A program made the translations under genes and the position numbers. This document shows, piece by piece, positions 35,101 to 46,792 of a stretch of 64,000 nt of DNA. The notes under the pieces are model-generated. The model was given only the letters and a program-made list of their open reading frames with translations. It had not been told where the DNA came from and did no database searches. Location of the stretch: the NCBI RefSeq assembly GCF_947507565.1, contig NC_089181.1:124001-188000 (forward strand), written 5' to 3'. The DNA comes from Oscarella lobularis. Taxonomy: Eukaryota; Porifera; Homoscleromorpha; Homosclerophorida; Oscarellidae. Each line of letters starts with the position of its first letter. The stretch's first letter is position 1.

Positions 35101-38100
35101 GTCTTAATTAATTAATTAATTGCGCATAAATAGGATTAAGTTAAGGCTTCGTTTCAGTATCAGTCTCTTGACCAAGTCATGGGCGATTTGGTTATAATGT
35201 GCGACAACGCGTGCAGATTTAACGAGCAAGGATCGTCGATTTATCTCGTATGGTGCTGTAATAGGAGCGTTTTCCGCCGTGACAATTTTTCACAGGACTC
35301 CCTGACTCTCCTCAAGATAGCATTCCGCACACGAAAGTGCTTACTTGGTACGTAATCCCTCGCCAGTTCTCTCTCATGATGTTTTTTATTTGAGCAGGCG
35401 AAACGAAGCCGATAGAGTACCCCATCGTCGTCGAAAAAATGCGCGAACTTCTCACTTTGACATACCAAAGCGTCATGGCCTATAAAACGGAAACGGGACG
35501 ATGTCCAAGCGATTCCTTTTCCGTAGCATTGTCGACAATAGGATCGCGTCTAGAGCAGGTTAGAGGGGGGGTTTATACTGTTCGAGTGAACGCGGCGGCA
35601 ATGACGGCAACGTTAGGATTATTACACTCATCTTGACGCAATGCAGCGTAGTTTCTTTTCCGTTCTGGAAGAAGCGAGACGAAGCACTTCTTTAGAATCC
35701 CTTGTACGTGTTTTAGTCGAAACCTCTTTGCCAAAACGCTACTAAGTGTATTATTAATTAAGGCGTACGAAGACGCTGTTTTGCTGCAGAAGATTTTCTT
35801 GTTGGAACGAGACCGGGTCTTCCGCGGCGGCGGCGGCAGTCAATCGCGATTGCCGCGACTTCAGTCGCCAGCTTTCAGTGTAACCGTCAATACTTTGGCT
35901 AAAGTCTTGGCGTTAGAAAGACACGAGAAAAAAGGTGATGAACCTTCGCCTCACGAAGATTTGAAGTTGCCTGAAGTACGTAGACGCTTTGTTACGTCCG
36001 CTAAGCTTTGATTTTCTTCTTCAGGATGTTGTCTTTGAGGATCGCTGTATCGTTGGGGACGTGGAGTGTCGAGCCGGTGAATTTGTCTACCTAATGAGGT
36101 AAGCTTAATAAATTTTGAATTTGGATTATTGATTTTTTCTCTCGGACACCAAAGAGATGGCCAATCAACAATATTCTTCATCGAGAAACTGTGGATAGAC
36201 AAGGAAGACTCAGTGGTTCGGTAGAATTTGAGTCAAATTCGTATCCACATTTTCCTTTGATTTAGATGGCTTTTGGAAAATTCCTTTATCGTCCTCGTGA
36301 AACGATGCATCCACCGGAACAAAAATTTCTTTCTCAGGTGATAAAAAAGAATCAATAGAGAGAGTTTCTAATAGACGATTGATCTTTAGGAAGTCTTGCT
36401 TGGAGACACTTCCGTGCGTATGCATCTTGTGAAAATCGATGGCAAATGTTCTGTCATGTTCACTGTCAACTATTTCACCGATTATCCTGAGGTCAATGAA
36501 TTGATAATCTAAATATTTATTAGTCGATTCATCATTTCTAGGCGTTTGAAGACAGTGACGTTTATTATTGCGAATTGGTGTACAACCCGACGACAAAAAT
36601 CATCAAGAGTTGCAAAGTAGATATACTAATAAAACCGAATCGCTGTTATCAAATTTCTACGTAGACTTCTTCGGCGATAAAAGCGTCACTGACACTCAAA
36701 AAGCGATCAACGCCTCTACCATTTGATCGAAATCCTTGTCCCTCAGTAGATGACACCTCCACTGCGTCTCAGCACAAAGAGCTAGAGCGACCTCAAGTAC
36801 ACTCATTAAACCTGTTTGTTTCTATTTATTAAAGTTTCGTTGTGAAGATTGTTCAATTGAATGCTCCCTCTGCTTCATCTGACGACGGCACGACATTTTA
36901 TGAGCAATACTGTACGAACTCGGGAAGCAGCGTCAAAATAGGTAAGATCCGATTCGTCTAACGAGAAAACCAATAACAGTACCCCAAGGGGATTTCGTCT
37001 ACGTTCAAACGGAGAAAGAATATCCCTTCATTGCTAGAATAGATCAAATTTGGACAGACACTAGGTTTTAGATACGTCGATTTCTCGTTCCTTCCTTGTA
37101 TTATTTCCTTATCCAGTGGCAAGGCTTGGTTTCACGGGCCTTGGTTTGTTCGACCATTTGAAGTCGAACATTTGCCAACGCGTACATTTTTTGTACGTGA
37201 AGTATTGCTGAGTTCCGTTCAGGATACGAATCCGCTCGACAGTATCATATCTCGTTGTGCCGTCGTCAACGTGAAAGACTACGCTCGAGGTTAAATGACG
37301 CCGCCCTTATTCTTCTCATTTTTTGCGAATTTTCTTTCTAGGTCGTCCTCTAGGAATAGCGGAAAAGGACGTGTACGTCTGCGAGTCGAGATACAATGAG
37401 GCGGAACAGCTTATCCGGAAGCTCAAAGCCCTAAAGGTAGGTTCGAGGTCTTAAAAAAGTCAGTCGTCATTCCATTTCTCTTGCGCTCTCGCACAGAGAT
37501 TTTCGCATAGTAACAAAGTAGAACCCGATGAATTCCTCTATTTTGAAAAGGAAATTTGGCCTCATAAGGTACTTAATTAGGATGGCGTATGTAGTTGATC
37601 TCATATCGTTATTCTTCCAAGACTCCCTCGCCTTTTCTGTTCGATAACTTTCCGGATCTGCTTGGAGCGAGCGATCCGTGGAATTCGGTAAATCAAGACC
37701 CCCGAGATGACGGCTTGTTATATAATACATAATTCCTATCCTGCTAGCCGGACATCTCTCTCGGATTTGTCTTATACTCTTCCGACTTCATTTTCCGTCA
37801 AACAAGCAAAGAAGGGCAACCTTCCGCCGCCAATTTTGCCGTCGTCATGGAAAACGCTCTAGACGAAGTGCGTATGCATTCTACTCTAGCCTCTGAAATT
37901 TATTTAATTAAAAATCTTTAGTGGAGCAAAGAGGACGTAGCAAGCCGAGCGCTATACGATGAAAGGGCCGAGAATCTGATGCCAGCAAAAAAGACTGACG
38001 GCCGTGGCGGCCGTGGCGACGGCGGCGACGACGATACAAGCTTAGCCGCTGAAGACATGGACATTGAAGAGGCAACGTACAGTTGCTATTGGCAGAATTG

Positions 38101-39033
38101 CGGCAGAGAGTTCAACGACGCTGCGACGCTCGTTTCTCACGTCTTAGCCACAATTCCCGAAGGCCACGCATTTCCACCCAAATCAGGTAAGCGTCAAAGG
38201 CACGGAATAGGATCGCGGCGGCACTTTGGGGGTGTTTAGATGCATCAAACTGCTTTTGCCTTTGGGCCGGCTGTTCGCGTTTCAAAAAGTACGACGAGTA
38301 TCGATTTTCCACTTCGCATAGCGATTTTCTTTCGACGTTTAGGCCGTTTACGAGTGCCGGCAAGCTGACGAGACATTTGAAGAACATGCACCTGAAATCG
38401 TATATGAATTTCGTCGATCTGTCGCTACTTGGAGAGAGTCGACGATCTCACGTCTCCGTTTCGACTGCGCCGACAATCGCACAGCCGTCCAAACCGCTTC
38501 TTTGCGAGTCGTGTCAAGGAATCGTGTCTCAGCCGCAGACAATTGCTGGCGCCGCACGATCATCCGATCCTTCCGTCGCTACTGCCACGTCTTCGTCAAG
38601 AGCGGTTCCTTCCGTACGATTTACTCACTTGTTTGCTGCGCTGTGTGCGTTCACTTTCTTTCTAATCTAAACACAGGGCTTCAGATTCGTCGAACCGCCA
38701 CCGAATCAAAAGAAGCTCTACTACTCGCAAGCGTATTTGAAGTGGGAGCGAAAGAAGCATTCTCTCTGCATGAAAAAACACTTCCTTTTTTTTACTAGAT
38801 ACGTCGACGGTCTGCGAAAGGGTCAGCAAACGATTAGCGCTGCTACGGACGTGACAGGTAATTCGTTTGACGGAGAGCGTCGTCGTTCCATTGCTAATGA
38901 AAGGCAAGTGGAGAAGCAGTGGTTAGCCGCGGGTCGTGGCACTCACGAGAGTGTCGTCGAAGCCCTTTGGGCGTTGAAAGATGCTATGATGCAGGATTCC
39001 TTGAAGCTCGCTTCGTTCCTCGAAAGCTCTTAG
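32130..39033 (+). CDS. PBRM1: Polybromo-1 (PBAF chromatin-remodelling subunit)
   Basis: Nuclear subunit of the PBAF SWI/SNF complex that reads acetylated histones. ATG 32130 begins MSAQRRLRSKRPREEEE. Bromodomain 1 (about 32500-32940) has YPNYYRVIVEPIDL and ARHFNEPTSQVY. Bromodomain 2 (32995-33470) has YPNYYVTIAEPM and ARTFNESSSRIY. A third copy (33720-34150) lacks both the YY and Asn signatures. Another complete one (about 34830-35370) has YPHYYQIIRKPM and CRFNEQGSSIY. A fifth is degenerate (35440-35800). Two BAH domains follow (about 36020-36620 and 36960-37440; GEFVYL, FLYRPRETMHPPEQ, CKV and VYVCESRYNEAEQ). C2H2-like fingers lie at 38070-38170 and 38240-38400 (CYWQNCGREF..H, RHLKNMH). The tail has FRFVEPPPNQKKLYYSQAYLK; no HMG box is recognised. 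Confidence 0.9.
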
Positions 39034-39406
39034 TAGTAAACCGCACGCTCTAAGTTTAGAATGACCACGTTTGGCATGCAATGCAAAGGGTTCGGTAAAT
39101 ATATTTGTCTAATTCGCTCGACTAATGAAATTCGGGATGATTTTGCTGTAATTTTTATCTGACAGGTAATTTGTATCGTCTTTACTTCTCAATACTGACT
39201 ACTAATCTTGTTTTGGGAGGGTTAGGAAGCCGACGCCCACTTGCTTGTGTACCAGAAGCAGCCTTGATTTAAAAATCGAAATCTAATTATTACTGTCCCC
39301 CCCGACTCACGTGCATCTATTGTGACGTAACTTCTCACGAACAGAATTTGTCCGCCTTCTTGTATCTATGGTGTTACGTCACAATAGGCCCACTCATTAT
39401 CATGTC
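39034..39406. other. Intergenic region between polybromo and soluble adenylyl cyclase
   Basis: No gene is seen in this 373-nt spacer. It must contain the polybromo 3' UTR and the cyclase promoter, including the inverted CRE-like pair described separately. Confidence 0.6.
39317..39387. promoter_or_regulatory. Inverted pair of CRE-like elements before the adenylyl cyclase gene
   Basis: CTATTGTGACGTAAC at 39317-39331 and its exact reverse complement GTTACGTCACAATAG at 39373-39387 flank a 41-nt spacer. Each contains TGACGTAA/TTACGTCA, one base off the CREB/ATF site TGACGTCA. The right copy ends 19 nt before the cyclase ATG at 39407. Confidence 0.6.
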
Positions 39407-42400
39407 ATGGCTCTAGTATCTCACGAAAAAGGTTTCGATGCGCACCTATAGCCTATCGATTGGAAGCATCGCATCGCTGTTTTCTTTCAGGCGCTCGGGC
39501 CTTCGCCGAAGTCTGGGCTCACGTGCCCGACCTACTCTTGACTCTCGACACACACGTCAAGTCCGTTCCGCTTACGACGCCGCTAAAGGGAGTCGTACTT
39601 TTCGCCGACATTTCTGGTCAGAAAATATTGAATTCAAATTCGAATTCAAAATTTGTTACATTACCTAGGCTTTACTTCTCTCTGCGAAAGCTACGCCAAC
39701 AAAAGCAAGCAGAGGAAAGACTTTCCAACGGACCAATTGACAAAACACTTGAACACCTACTTGGGTCGAATCGTACAGGGAATTCTTCTTGGAGGCGGCG
39801 ACGTCCTCAAATTTGCAGGCAAGAAATTAATCCTCATCACTTTTATACTTATTCTAATCATAATGTTTAGGTGACGCCATCCTCGCAGCGTGGCTGTCAA
39901 CCGAGGCGACGTTAGATGACGCCGTAGCGATGGCCGTGACGACGAGCATGATCATTCAGGAGAATTGCAATGGCTATCAAGCCGAAACGGGAGTCGGACT
40001 TCGCTTAAAAATTGGCTTGAGCGCCGGCGAAATAAACGCAATTCTAGTCGGATTCGACGAAGCGCGTCAATTCGCCGTCACCGGACCGGCAATTGACGAC
40101 GTCAACGAAGCGCAGAGCATGGCGACGTCCGGCGACGTTGTGGCGTCGCCGCTCATCTGGGCAATGTGTCACAGTTTGCCGTACAGCGGCGAGCGTCTCT
40201 CAAAGGGTTTCCACAAAGTGAGAAGACGTTTGGATGAACAAGACAGACTAGAACGATTTTTTTAGATACTTGGTAGACTTCCGGCATCGACGTCATCGTC
40301 TTCTGCAACGGCAAATAGTGACGCTTACTTTGGTAGAAGGTCCGGCGGTCGTCGACTGACCGTTGGACAAGAAGGTGCAGACTTCATGCATAATGACTGT
40401 AATTAAAAATATTCTATCATTCGTATAGTGAGAATGCTTCCGAATAAGGCTCTGTGGCTGACAGCATCCCAAAAGATCGCCTATATGACGTTCGTACCAA
40501 GAGCGGTGATGCGAAAGGCAAGGGAATACATAAAAATATTCACCTAAACGTTTTTTGATCAGCTTGAAGAGGGTCAAGCACTTGAATGGCAGTCGGAAAT
40601 GAGAATCGTTACCATCCTCTTTATAAACATCGTAGAAAGCGCCGTGTCTGCAGACGACGTACAAATGTTCTATAAGACCATCTACACGACCATCAATCAC
40701 CTAAATGGTGCGATCACCAGCTAGATCAAAATGACAGCGTTTTCTTATTTCTACTCAAAGGTTCTCTGAACAAACTGTTCATGTTTGACAAAGGTTGCAC
40801 GTTTTTGGCCATTTTTGGCATGCCGGGCGAGAAGAACGAGAACGATCCGGCACGAGCGTTGCGAGCCGCTCGTCATATATTCATTCACTTGCAAGAGCAG
40901 GGCATCAGGTTTGTTATACTCGCGAATCGAGTAGGTATTGATTCAATTTCTCTCTTCGCGGCATCAGTAGCGGCATCGGCGTTACGACGGGAAAAACATT
41001 TTGCGGAGTTGTCGGTCATCCGAGACGTCACGAATTCACCGGTTAGTCGAACCCAAAGAATTCAAAAACAAAGGAGTCTTTTTTTTTTCTTAGTAATTGG
41101 AAGTTCTGTCAACTTGGCTGCTCGTCTAATGATGGCCTTCTCCGGAAATGTTGTCTGCGACGAAAAGACGATGAAGACTTCCGGTCTCAATACAAAGCTA
41201 TTTAGAGAAGCAGAACCGAAGACACCTCTCAAAGGAATTTCCGATGCCGGAAAATTGTACTTTTACAGCACGGACATACAGTAAGTCAAAATTGGCTGAA
41301 GAGATTATTGGGGTTAATTAAGTAAGCGACTTTCACAGTCACGATCACTTTTACGGAACGTTGACGACGACAAAGGATTACTCCAATCGACATATGCTAG
41401 ATGGCCTGATAGGTAGCAATCAGTAGCGAGAGCGAGAGTCCTTTGGCAATACTGCGGTCTTTTTTCGAGGTCGCGAGGCAGAGATGACGACGTTCGTCGA
41501 AGAACTCGGTGCTCTTCATCAACAGAGCGAGGACGAGTGGAGACATCCGACTTGCATAGTTGTCGAAGGCGTTCCTGGAATAGGAAAGACGCGTCTTTTA
41601 GACGCATTCAAAGCGAAAACATTTCAAAAGGGATTTCGGTCGGTTTTCGAGAAAATAAACATAGACTAACAATTTCTTTTTTTTCTTGATAGGGTTGTTT
41701 GTGGAAACGGTGGACAGGTCGAGTCGCTCACTCCCTTCTATGCCGTCAAGACGCTTGTTGCTCGACTACTAGGACTGAGTAACTGCCACACGGCTCACCA
41801 GAGAGAAGTTCGTATTCTGTCGAAAGTAAGCGACCAGCTGAAAGCCGACTTACCAATCCTCAATGAACTCTTGGGCATCCATGTACGAGTGCGCTTCCAA
41901 AACGTGGCCTAATCGAATAGAGACGTTTTCTATAGTTTGTTCACTCGGAGCGAACCCAGCATTTGACGTCGGAAGAACACGGCAAACTTCTTCACGCTCT
42001 CCTATTCCGAATCGTTCACGAAGTAAGTCGAGAATGCTCGATTTTTACAGTACTACTTTTGTTTCTCATCAGACCGTTCTGCGTCAACCGTCCGTTATTT
42101 TTGTCGACGACGCCCAGTGGATTGACTCCGACTCGTGGTCGTTTCTCTACGACCTAGCCAGTGATCCGAACGGCCTTCTCGTCCTCAGCATGCGACATTC
42201 ATTGTCTTCGAATCTCACATCCGAATCGCAGCTCCTTCTCGATCATCCTCACACGAAAATTCTCTGTCTCGCGCCGTTGACTCACGCCGAATCGGCGACA
42301 ATGGTACGCAAATACCTTCACGTCGCTCTTCTGCCGCCCGAACTCGAACAAATCATCGTTCGCTGCAACGGCGTGCCACTATTCGTCGAAGAACTCATCA

Positions 42401-45400
42401 TCGACATGATCGCCGCAAATCAGTTGGAAATCATTTCCCGCGCCGACTACGACGAAGCGATAAAGAACGGCGCCATCACTCACAAACAAACGACTCTCTT
42501 TCCCCGTCGCGGTTCCCTATCAAAAGACGACGACGACGACGACAAGGTATGCGTCCTTTCGCCCGGCGTCGATCTGACGACGATCGCCGTGCCCCATTCG
42601 GTCAAAGACATGGTCGTCTCGCGAATCGATCGTCAGTCGCACGGCACTCAGATTGTGCTCAAGTGCGCCTCGTCGCTTGGCGTCGTTTTTACGCGCGTAA
42701 TGCTCGCCGCTATTTTGCCGCACGGCGAGGAACGTTATCTCGAATCGGGCGTCGAACGTCTCATCAACGTCGGAATGTTGGAGTGTGCCGTCGCCGCCGC
42801 GGCGATGTCGGCACGATCTCGTAGCAGTTTCGAGAGCGACGGCGACGACGGCGACGATAGCGACATGTTTTGTCCGTGTTTGGCGCCGGAAAATGTCGGC
42901 GCCGAGCGATTACACGCGTCGTGCAGTACGCTTCGCTTCACCCAGACCTATATCCAAGAATCGGCTTACGAGCTACTGTTGACCGACCAAAAACGCTATC
43001 TACATCGAAAAGCTGTCGAATGTCTCGAACGACAGGCGCACAAGTGTCGCTACTGCGGCGGCGGCGATTTCGTCGAGGGATCGAGCGTTCATCATCACGC
43101 TATGAAGGTGCAGAAAATTCTCCTGCGACACAACGACGAAATGTTGGAGCAGCAACGCCCGACGGCAGACCAGCGACGCGTACGCGGTTTCGTCGGTCAA
43201 GTGGGCGCGAAACGCGTTCATCGACGTCGTGGCGGACGATTCTCGGTCCGCGCTAGCATCGTCGTGCCACTGTCGCCCATTCCCGACGACGATGACGACG
43301 GTGACGGCGGCGACAACGATCCTGCGTCGTCTCGTTCATCTGTTTCGCTTCCACTGGCGGAGGCGGCGGTGACGGCACCTCGTGGTTCTCGTCTGCAACG
43401 GGTGACGACTAGTTTCGACCTAAGTCTTATCACGCCAAGCGACGGCGGAGACGAGACTTCTGCTGATCCGCATACAACCGAGGAACTTCGACGGCATTTC
43501 GCTGCTATGACGAAAGCTCGGAAATTATTTGAAGGAGAAAAGAAAGGAGTTGAGCAGTCGTTAGTCGCTCCAACGGGAAGCGACTTGATTATTGACGGCG
43601 ACTGGAGCGTCGACATGAATCAGTGCGAGTGTGCCGAAGTGCTGTCGCACGTCTATCCCGAATTGGTTCGTCACTGCAAAGAATCCGGTCTTCGGCAAAA
43701 GCACTTTCTCTATCTCATCGAAGCCGGTGCCGCCGCCGTGAAGACGTCGGCCAATTTGAACGCCGTTTCCTATTTGGAGCAGGCGAGATCGATGGCAAAC
43801 GGCAAAAATAATCAACAGCAGCTTGACGTGTCGACTGAAGAGGCAGCTCGAATTGAGTCGCTCTTGGGCCAAGCTCTCTTTCAGATGGGTCACACGGAAG
43901 AGTGCATGCCGCATTTCAACAAGGCACTCGAAGTACTCGGCAAAATACAGCCGTCCGATAAGAAACTGTCGATGCTGTGGAGGACGACCAAGGAAGGCTT
44001 TCGGCAATTTCTCCATTTGCATTTTCCCGAGCGTTTCAAAGGAAAGGCCGAGTAAGAGTCACAAGCTCTCTACGTGTACGAATTGACGACTCTCTCTAGT
44101 TTGGCTACGTCGAAGAAACTGCTTGAACGTGCGCGCTGTCTTGCTCACGTTTCTCACGTTCATCACGTTCATCACAACAACTTGGCCACCGTTATGGCAG
44201 CGCTACAGCAATTGAATCAAGCCGAAATAGCGCAGAGGGATCTGCATCAGGTAAACCAGACGAAATATGAGCAGAATCTGAACTATCTCGTCGCGCACAG
44301 CTTCTGGATGCCTATGCTGTTATGATTGAGTGCTGTCAGCACTTTGGTTGGCGTCGATTGGGTCGAAAGTATGCAAAAATTGCTACGAAACTGTGCGTGC
44401 ATGTTTCCCTTTCATGTCACGGTCATACCACGTTGTCTCTAGTTGTGACAATGCCCGTTTTACTCCCGAGGATTTGATCGCCGTCGCTCATTTGCTGATC
44501 GTTAAACTCAACATGCATTTGTCGTTCGGCGAAGCGCATAAAGCCATCAGAGCAGGTTAGCTGTAGAAACGACGCACACCGCTATTTAATTAATTCAAGT
44601 TATGCTTTTTGGGGGGAAAGGTGGAACGGCTCTTGCGATTGCTGGAAAACTGCACGATCTCAAAATCCCTCTCAGCGTTCTACCGCTACTCTTTCATGCA
44701 CGACTTTTAGCAGAAGCGTACGAAGAAAAAAGAATGGGTTGGGTACGTGTCTATAGCATACGTTGCAGGTACGATGGCTGCAAAGGAGACCTCGCCCTTC
44801 TGAAGAAAATCTGGACAGAAGAGGAAGACAAGACGGCGGAAGCGTGGTACTACGCCTGCGCTGCAGCCTACTACTTCAAAACGCGTACGTTCACCAGACT
44901 GATCATTTCTATTCCTGTTGGACCGCTTTTTGTTTCAGGCGAAATAGTCGTTCCGTTTGAAAAGTACGTTGGATTTGTAAAGGAATTTTGCACGGACGTT
45001 TTGGCTGTGACCTATGCTCCTGAGGCTGCTCATTATCTCACTTGTATGACGGCCTTTCGCTCAGCGTCGTCGGAGCAGTGGAGCGACTGCTGCTACTGGC
45101 TAGATCTGTGTGAATGTAGGAGTTGCGTCGCTTAATTTCCTCCGGGGCACTGCTCAATGAAATGCTTCCTTTAGCTCTGAGCCAATACGGCGAGACATAC
45201 GTCAGCGGCAAGGCAAATATTTACGAACTTCGAGCCCTTATTCATAAAAACAGAGAAACGAAGAACAAGAATTGTCTAAAAGAGGTATTTTCCATGACGT
45301 GGCACGTCTAGTAACTCACTCTTTTTTGGCCGTAGAAAACGAAAAAGAAGAAGTTGAAAATGTTGACGAAAACATTGCCAGTGCTCAAGTCCGAGTTTGC

Positions 45401-45445
45401 ATCGTCGAAAAAAGATCCTCTCAGCTTGAACAGATGATTGCATAA
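39407..45445 (+). CDS. ADCY10: Soluble adenylyl cyclase (ADCY10 type)
   Basis: Bicarbonate/calcium-responsive cyclase making cAMP in cytosol and cilia. Exon 1 (39407-39431) reads MALVSHEK and splices to GARAFAEVWAHVPDLLL. C1 has VVLFADISGFTSL and GGDVLKFAGDAILAAW, carrying both metal-binding Asp residues, plus LRLKIGLSAGE. C2 has FMFDKGCTFLAIFGMPGEKNENDPARALRAA, TGKTFCGVVGHPRRHEFTVIGSSVNLAARLM. A STAND-type ATPase follows (about 41470-42500) with Walker A VEGVPGIGKTRLL and Walker B VIFVDDAQWIDSDSW. A long helical/TPR-like region has AYELLLTDQKRYLHRKAVECLERQAHKCRYCGG, close to human sAC. It contains Asp/Gly-rich inserts near 42530 and 43290. The tail ends QLEQMIA (TAA 45443-45445). The 41863-44055 block is mostly one long exon with an intron near 42022-42072. 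Confidence 0.92.
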
Positions 45446-45569
45446 GGTGCCTAACGTAGATTTGCAGCGCCACCTCTCCCCAAACAGCTAGGTTCTTTAT
45501 AAGGCAGACGGGGCGGTAAAACAAAAATCACAAGAGTTTCTCGGGGACTCTAATTATTAATATTAACTA

Positions 45570-45596
45570 CCGTAGATAATATAATATTATCTACGG
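45570..45596. repeat. Near-perfect hairpin between convergent genes
   Basis: CCGTAGATAATA and TATTATCTACGG form 12-bp arms around a 3-nt loop. It lies between the cyclase stop (45445) and the minus-strand orphan stop (45723), so it may be a small inverted-repeat element or a 3'-end structure. Confidence 0.7.
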
Positions 45597-45722
45597 ATCC
45601 CTTGACGTGCACGCAAATTTCTAAAGCTATGCCACGACTAAGTGTACTGCGCCATACATGTATTTTCGTAAAAACAGAACTGTCAGAGAACCAAAATAGC
45701 AAGATCTATCCCTTAGTCACGA

Positions 45723-46656
45723 TTATTTCTTCATGAGCTTCATCTCTTTCGTCATGTCTTCTATGGTGCGCCCTAGACAGTCGATCTTGCGCCCGATCTG
45801 TTCGCCTTGGCGGGTGATCTGTTCGCCTTGGCAGGTGATCTGTTCGCCTTGGCGGGTGATCTGTTCGCCTTGGCGGGTGATCTGTTCGCCGAGATCGTTA
45901 ATGGCTTTGTAAATGTTCTTAAATGGCGAAAAACAAATTATCAATCGGTTTGCCTCCCAGTATTTTCTCACGAGCAGAGATTCTGCATGTGGGAAAATAC
46001 TGGAACGCGAATTGAGGAAATTTGCTGTTTTTTTTACGCATTCCTCGTACGCCAACTCGTGTCCGTTGAAGATGATCGCTGTAAGCGCTGTTTCGGGCTC
46101 CGGAAGGGACTTCGTAAGCGACGCGTGCTCGAGGCACATTAGCGCCTTCTCTAGCTGGAATATCTTGGTGGCCCATTCCTCGGCGTCGAGCGTTGCTTCT
46201 CCAATGAATAAATTGTGCGGCGGAGCGTGCGGCGGGATTTCTGAGAAGACGCGCGCTCGCGATCTCGCGTGAGTGACGGTTTGGCCGAGTGCTCGCCCAG
46301 CTTCGCTTGTGAGGAGAAAGAGGTCGGGATGAACGATTCTTTGGCCTTGACGTTGGCCTTCCTTTTCGTCGCTAGGCTTCCACTTTTTGGGATGTTCGAG
46401 CTTGAGCTCTGACCGAGCCCGCTCCAGTCGTTCCTCTCCGTACACGTCGAGTGTGTAGGCGATGACCGATTGAACGTCCGATGGAAAATAGGACTGTAAG
46501 AAAAGCTCAAACAAGTCGCCTCGGCCTGATTTGCGTCCGAAAGCGATTCTTTGCTTCTAATAGCGAGACGTCAATCAGTCTAAAAAATCGTAGAGAATGT
46601 CTACTGCATACCGATTGCAATGAGAATGAGAAGCAGCGTCGGCAGACTGAAAGCAT
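45723..46656 (-). CDS. Orphan coiled-coil protein with tandem heptad repeats
   Basis: No family recognised. Proposed exons: 46656-46612 (MLSVCRRCFSFSLQS) and 46493-45723, joined in phase across a GTATGC...TTACAG intron. The second exon alone is a long uninterrupted frame: YFPSDVQSVIAYTLDVYGEERLERA, LFLLTSEAGRALGQTVTHARS, a central region with two Cys, and FSPFKNIYKAINDLGEQ. It ends with five near-identical GEQITRQ heptads, then IDCLGRTIEDMTKEMKLMKK. The heptads are encoded by 21-bp DNA repeats. A minus-strand TATA box at 46765-46757 lies about 100 nt upstream of the ATG and supports transcription. The first exon is an inference. The gene may be young or taxon-restricted. Confidence 0.55.
45795..45890 (+). 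repeat. 21-bp tandem repeat (GATCTGTTCGCCTTGGCGGGT)n
   Basis: Four full units and a partial fifth, nearly identical at DNA level. They encode the GEQITRQ heptads on the minus strand. Near identity points to recent expansion or homogenisation. Confidence 0.9.
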
Positions 46657-46756
46657 GACGAAACGAACGGTACGAGCACGATGAGACGACCAGGTAGCGC
46701 ACGCGATCGAGCTTGCCAGTCGACAGCGGAGTGATTCGCTCTCGGTCGGGAGAGCA

Positions 46757-46765
46757 CTTATATAG
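46757..46765 (-). promoter_or_regulatory. TATA box of the orphan coiled-coil gene
   Basis: CTATATAAG on the minus strand, just outside the repeat copy at 46793-46858 and about 100 nt upstream of the proposed ATG at 46656. A start site near 46730 would fit. Confidence 0.5.
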
Positions 46766-46792
46766 AGGCAAGGCGGGGGCACGATGCCAGAA

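Noticed and set aside
45795-45890. CRISPR-like array
   Set aside because: The 21-bp units are contiguous with no spacers and encode a protein heptad; the host is an animal.
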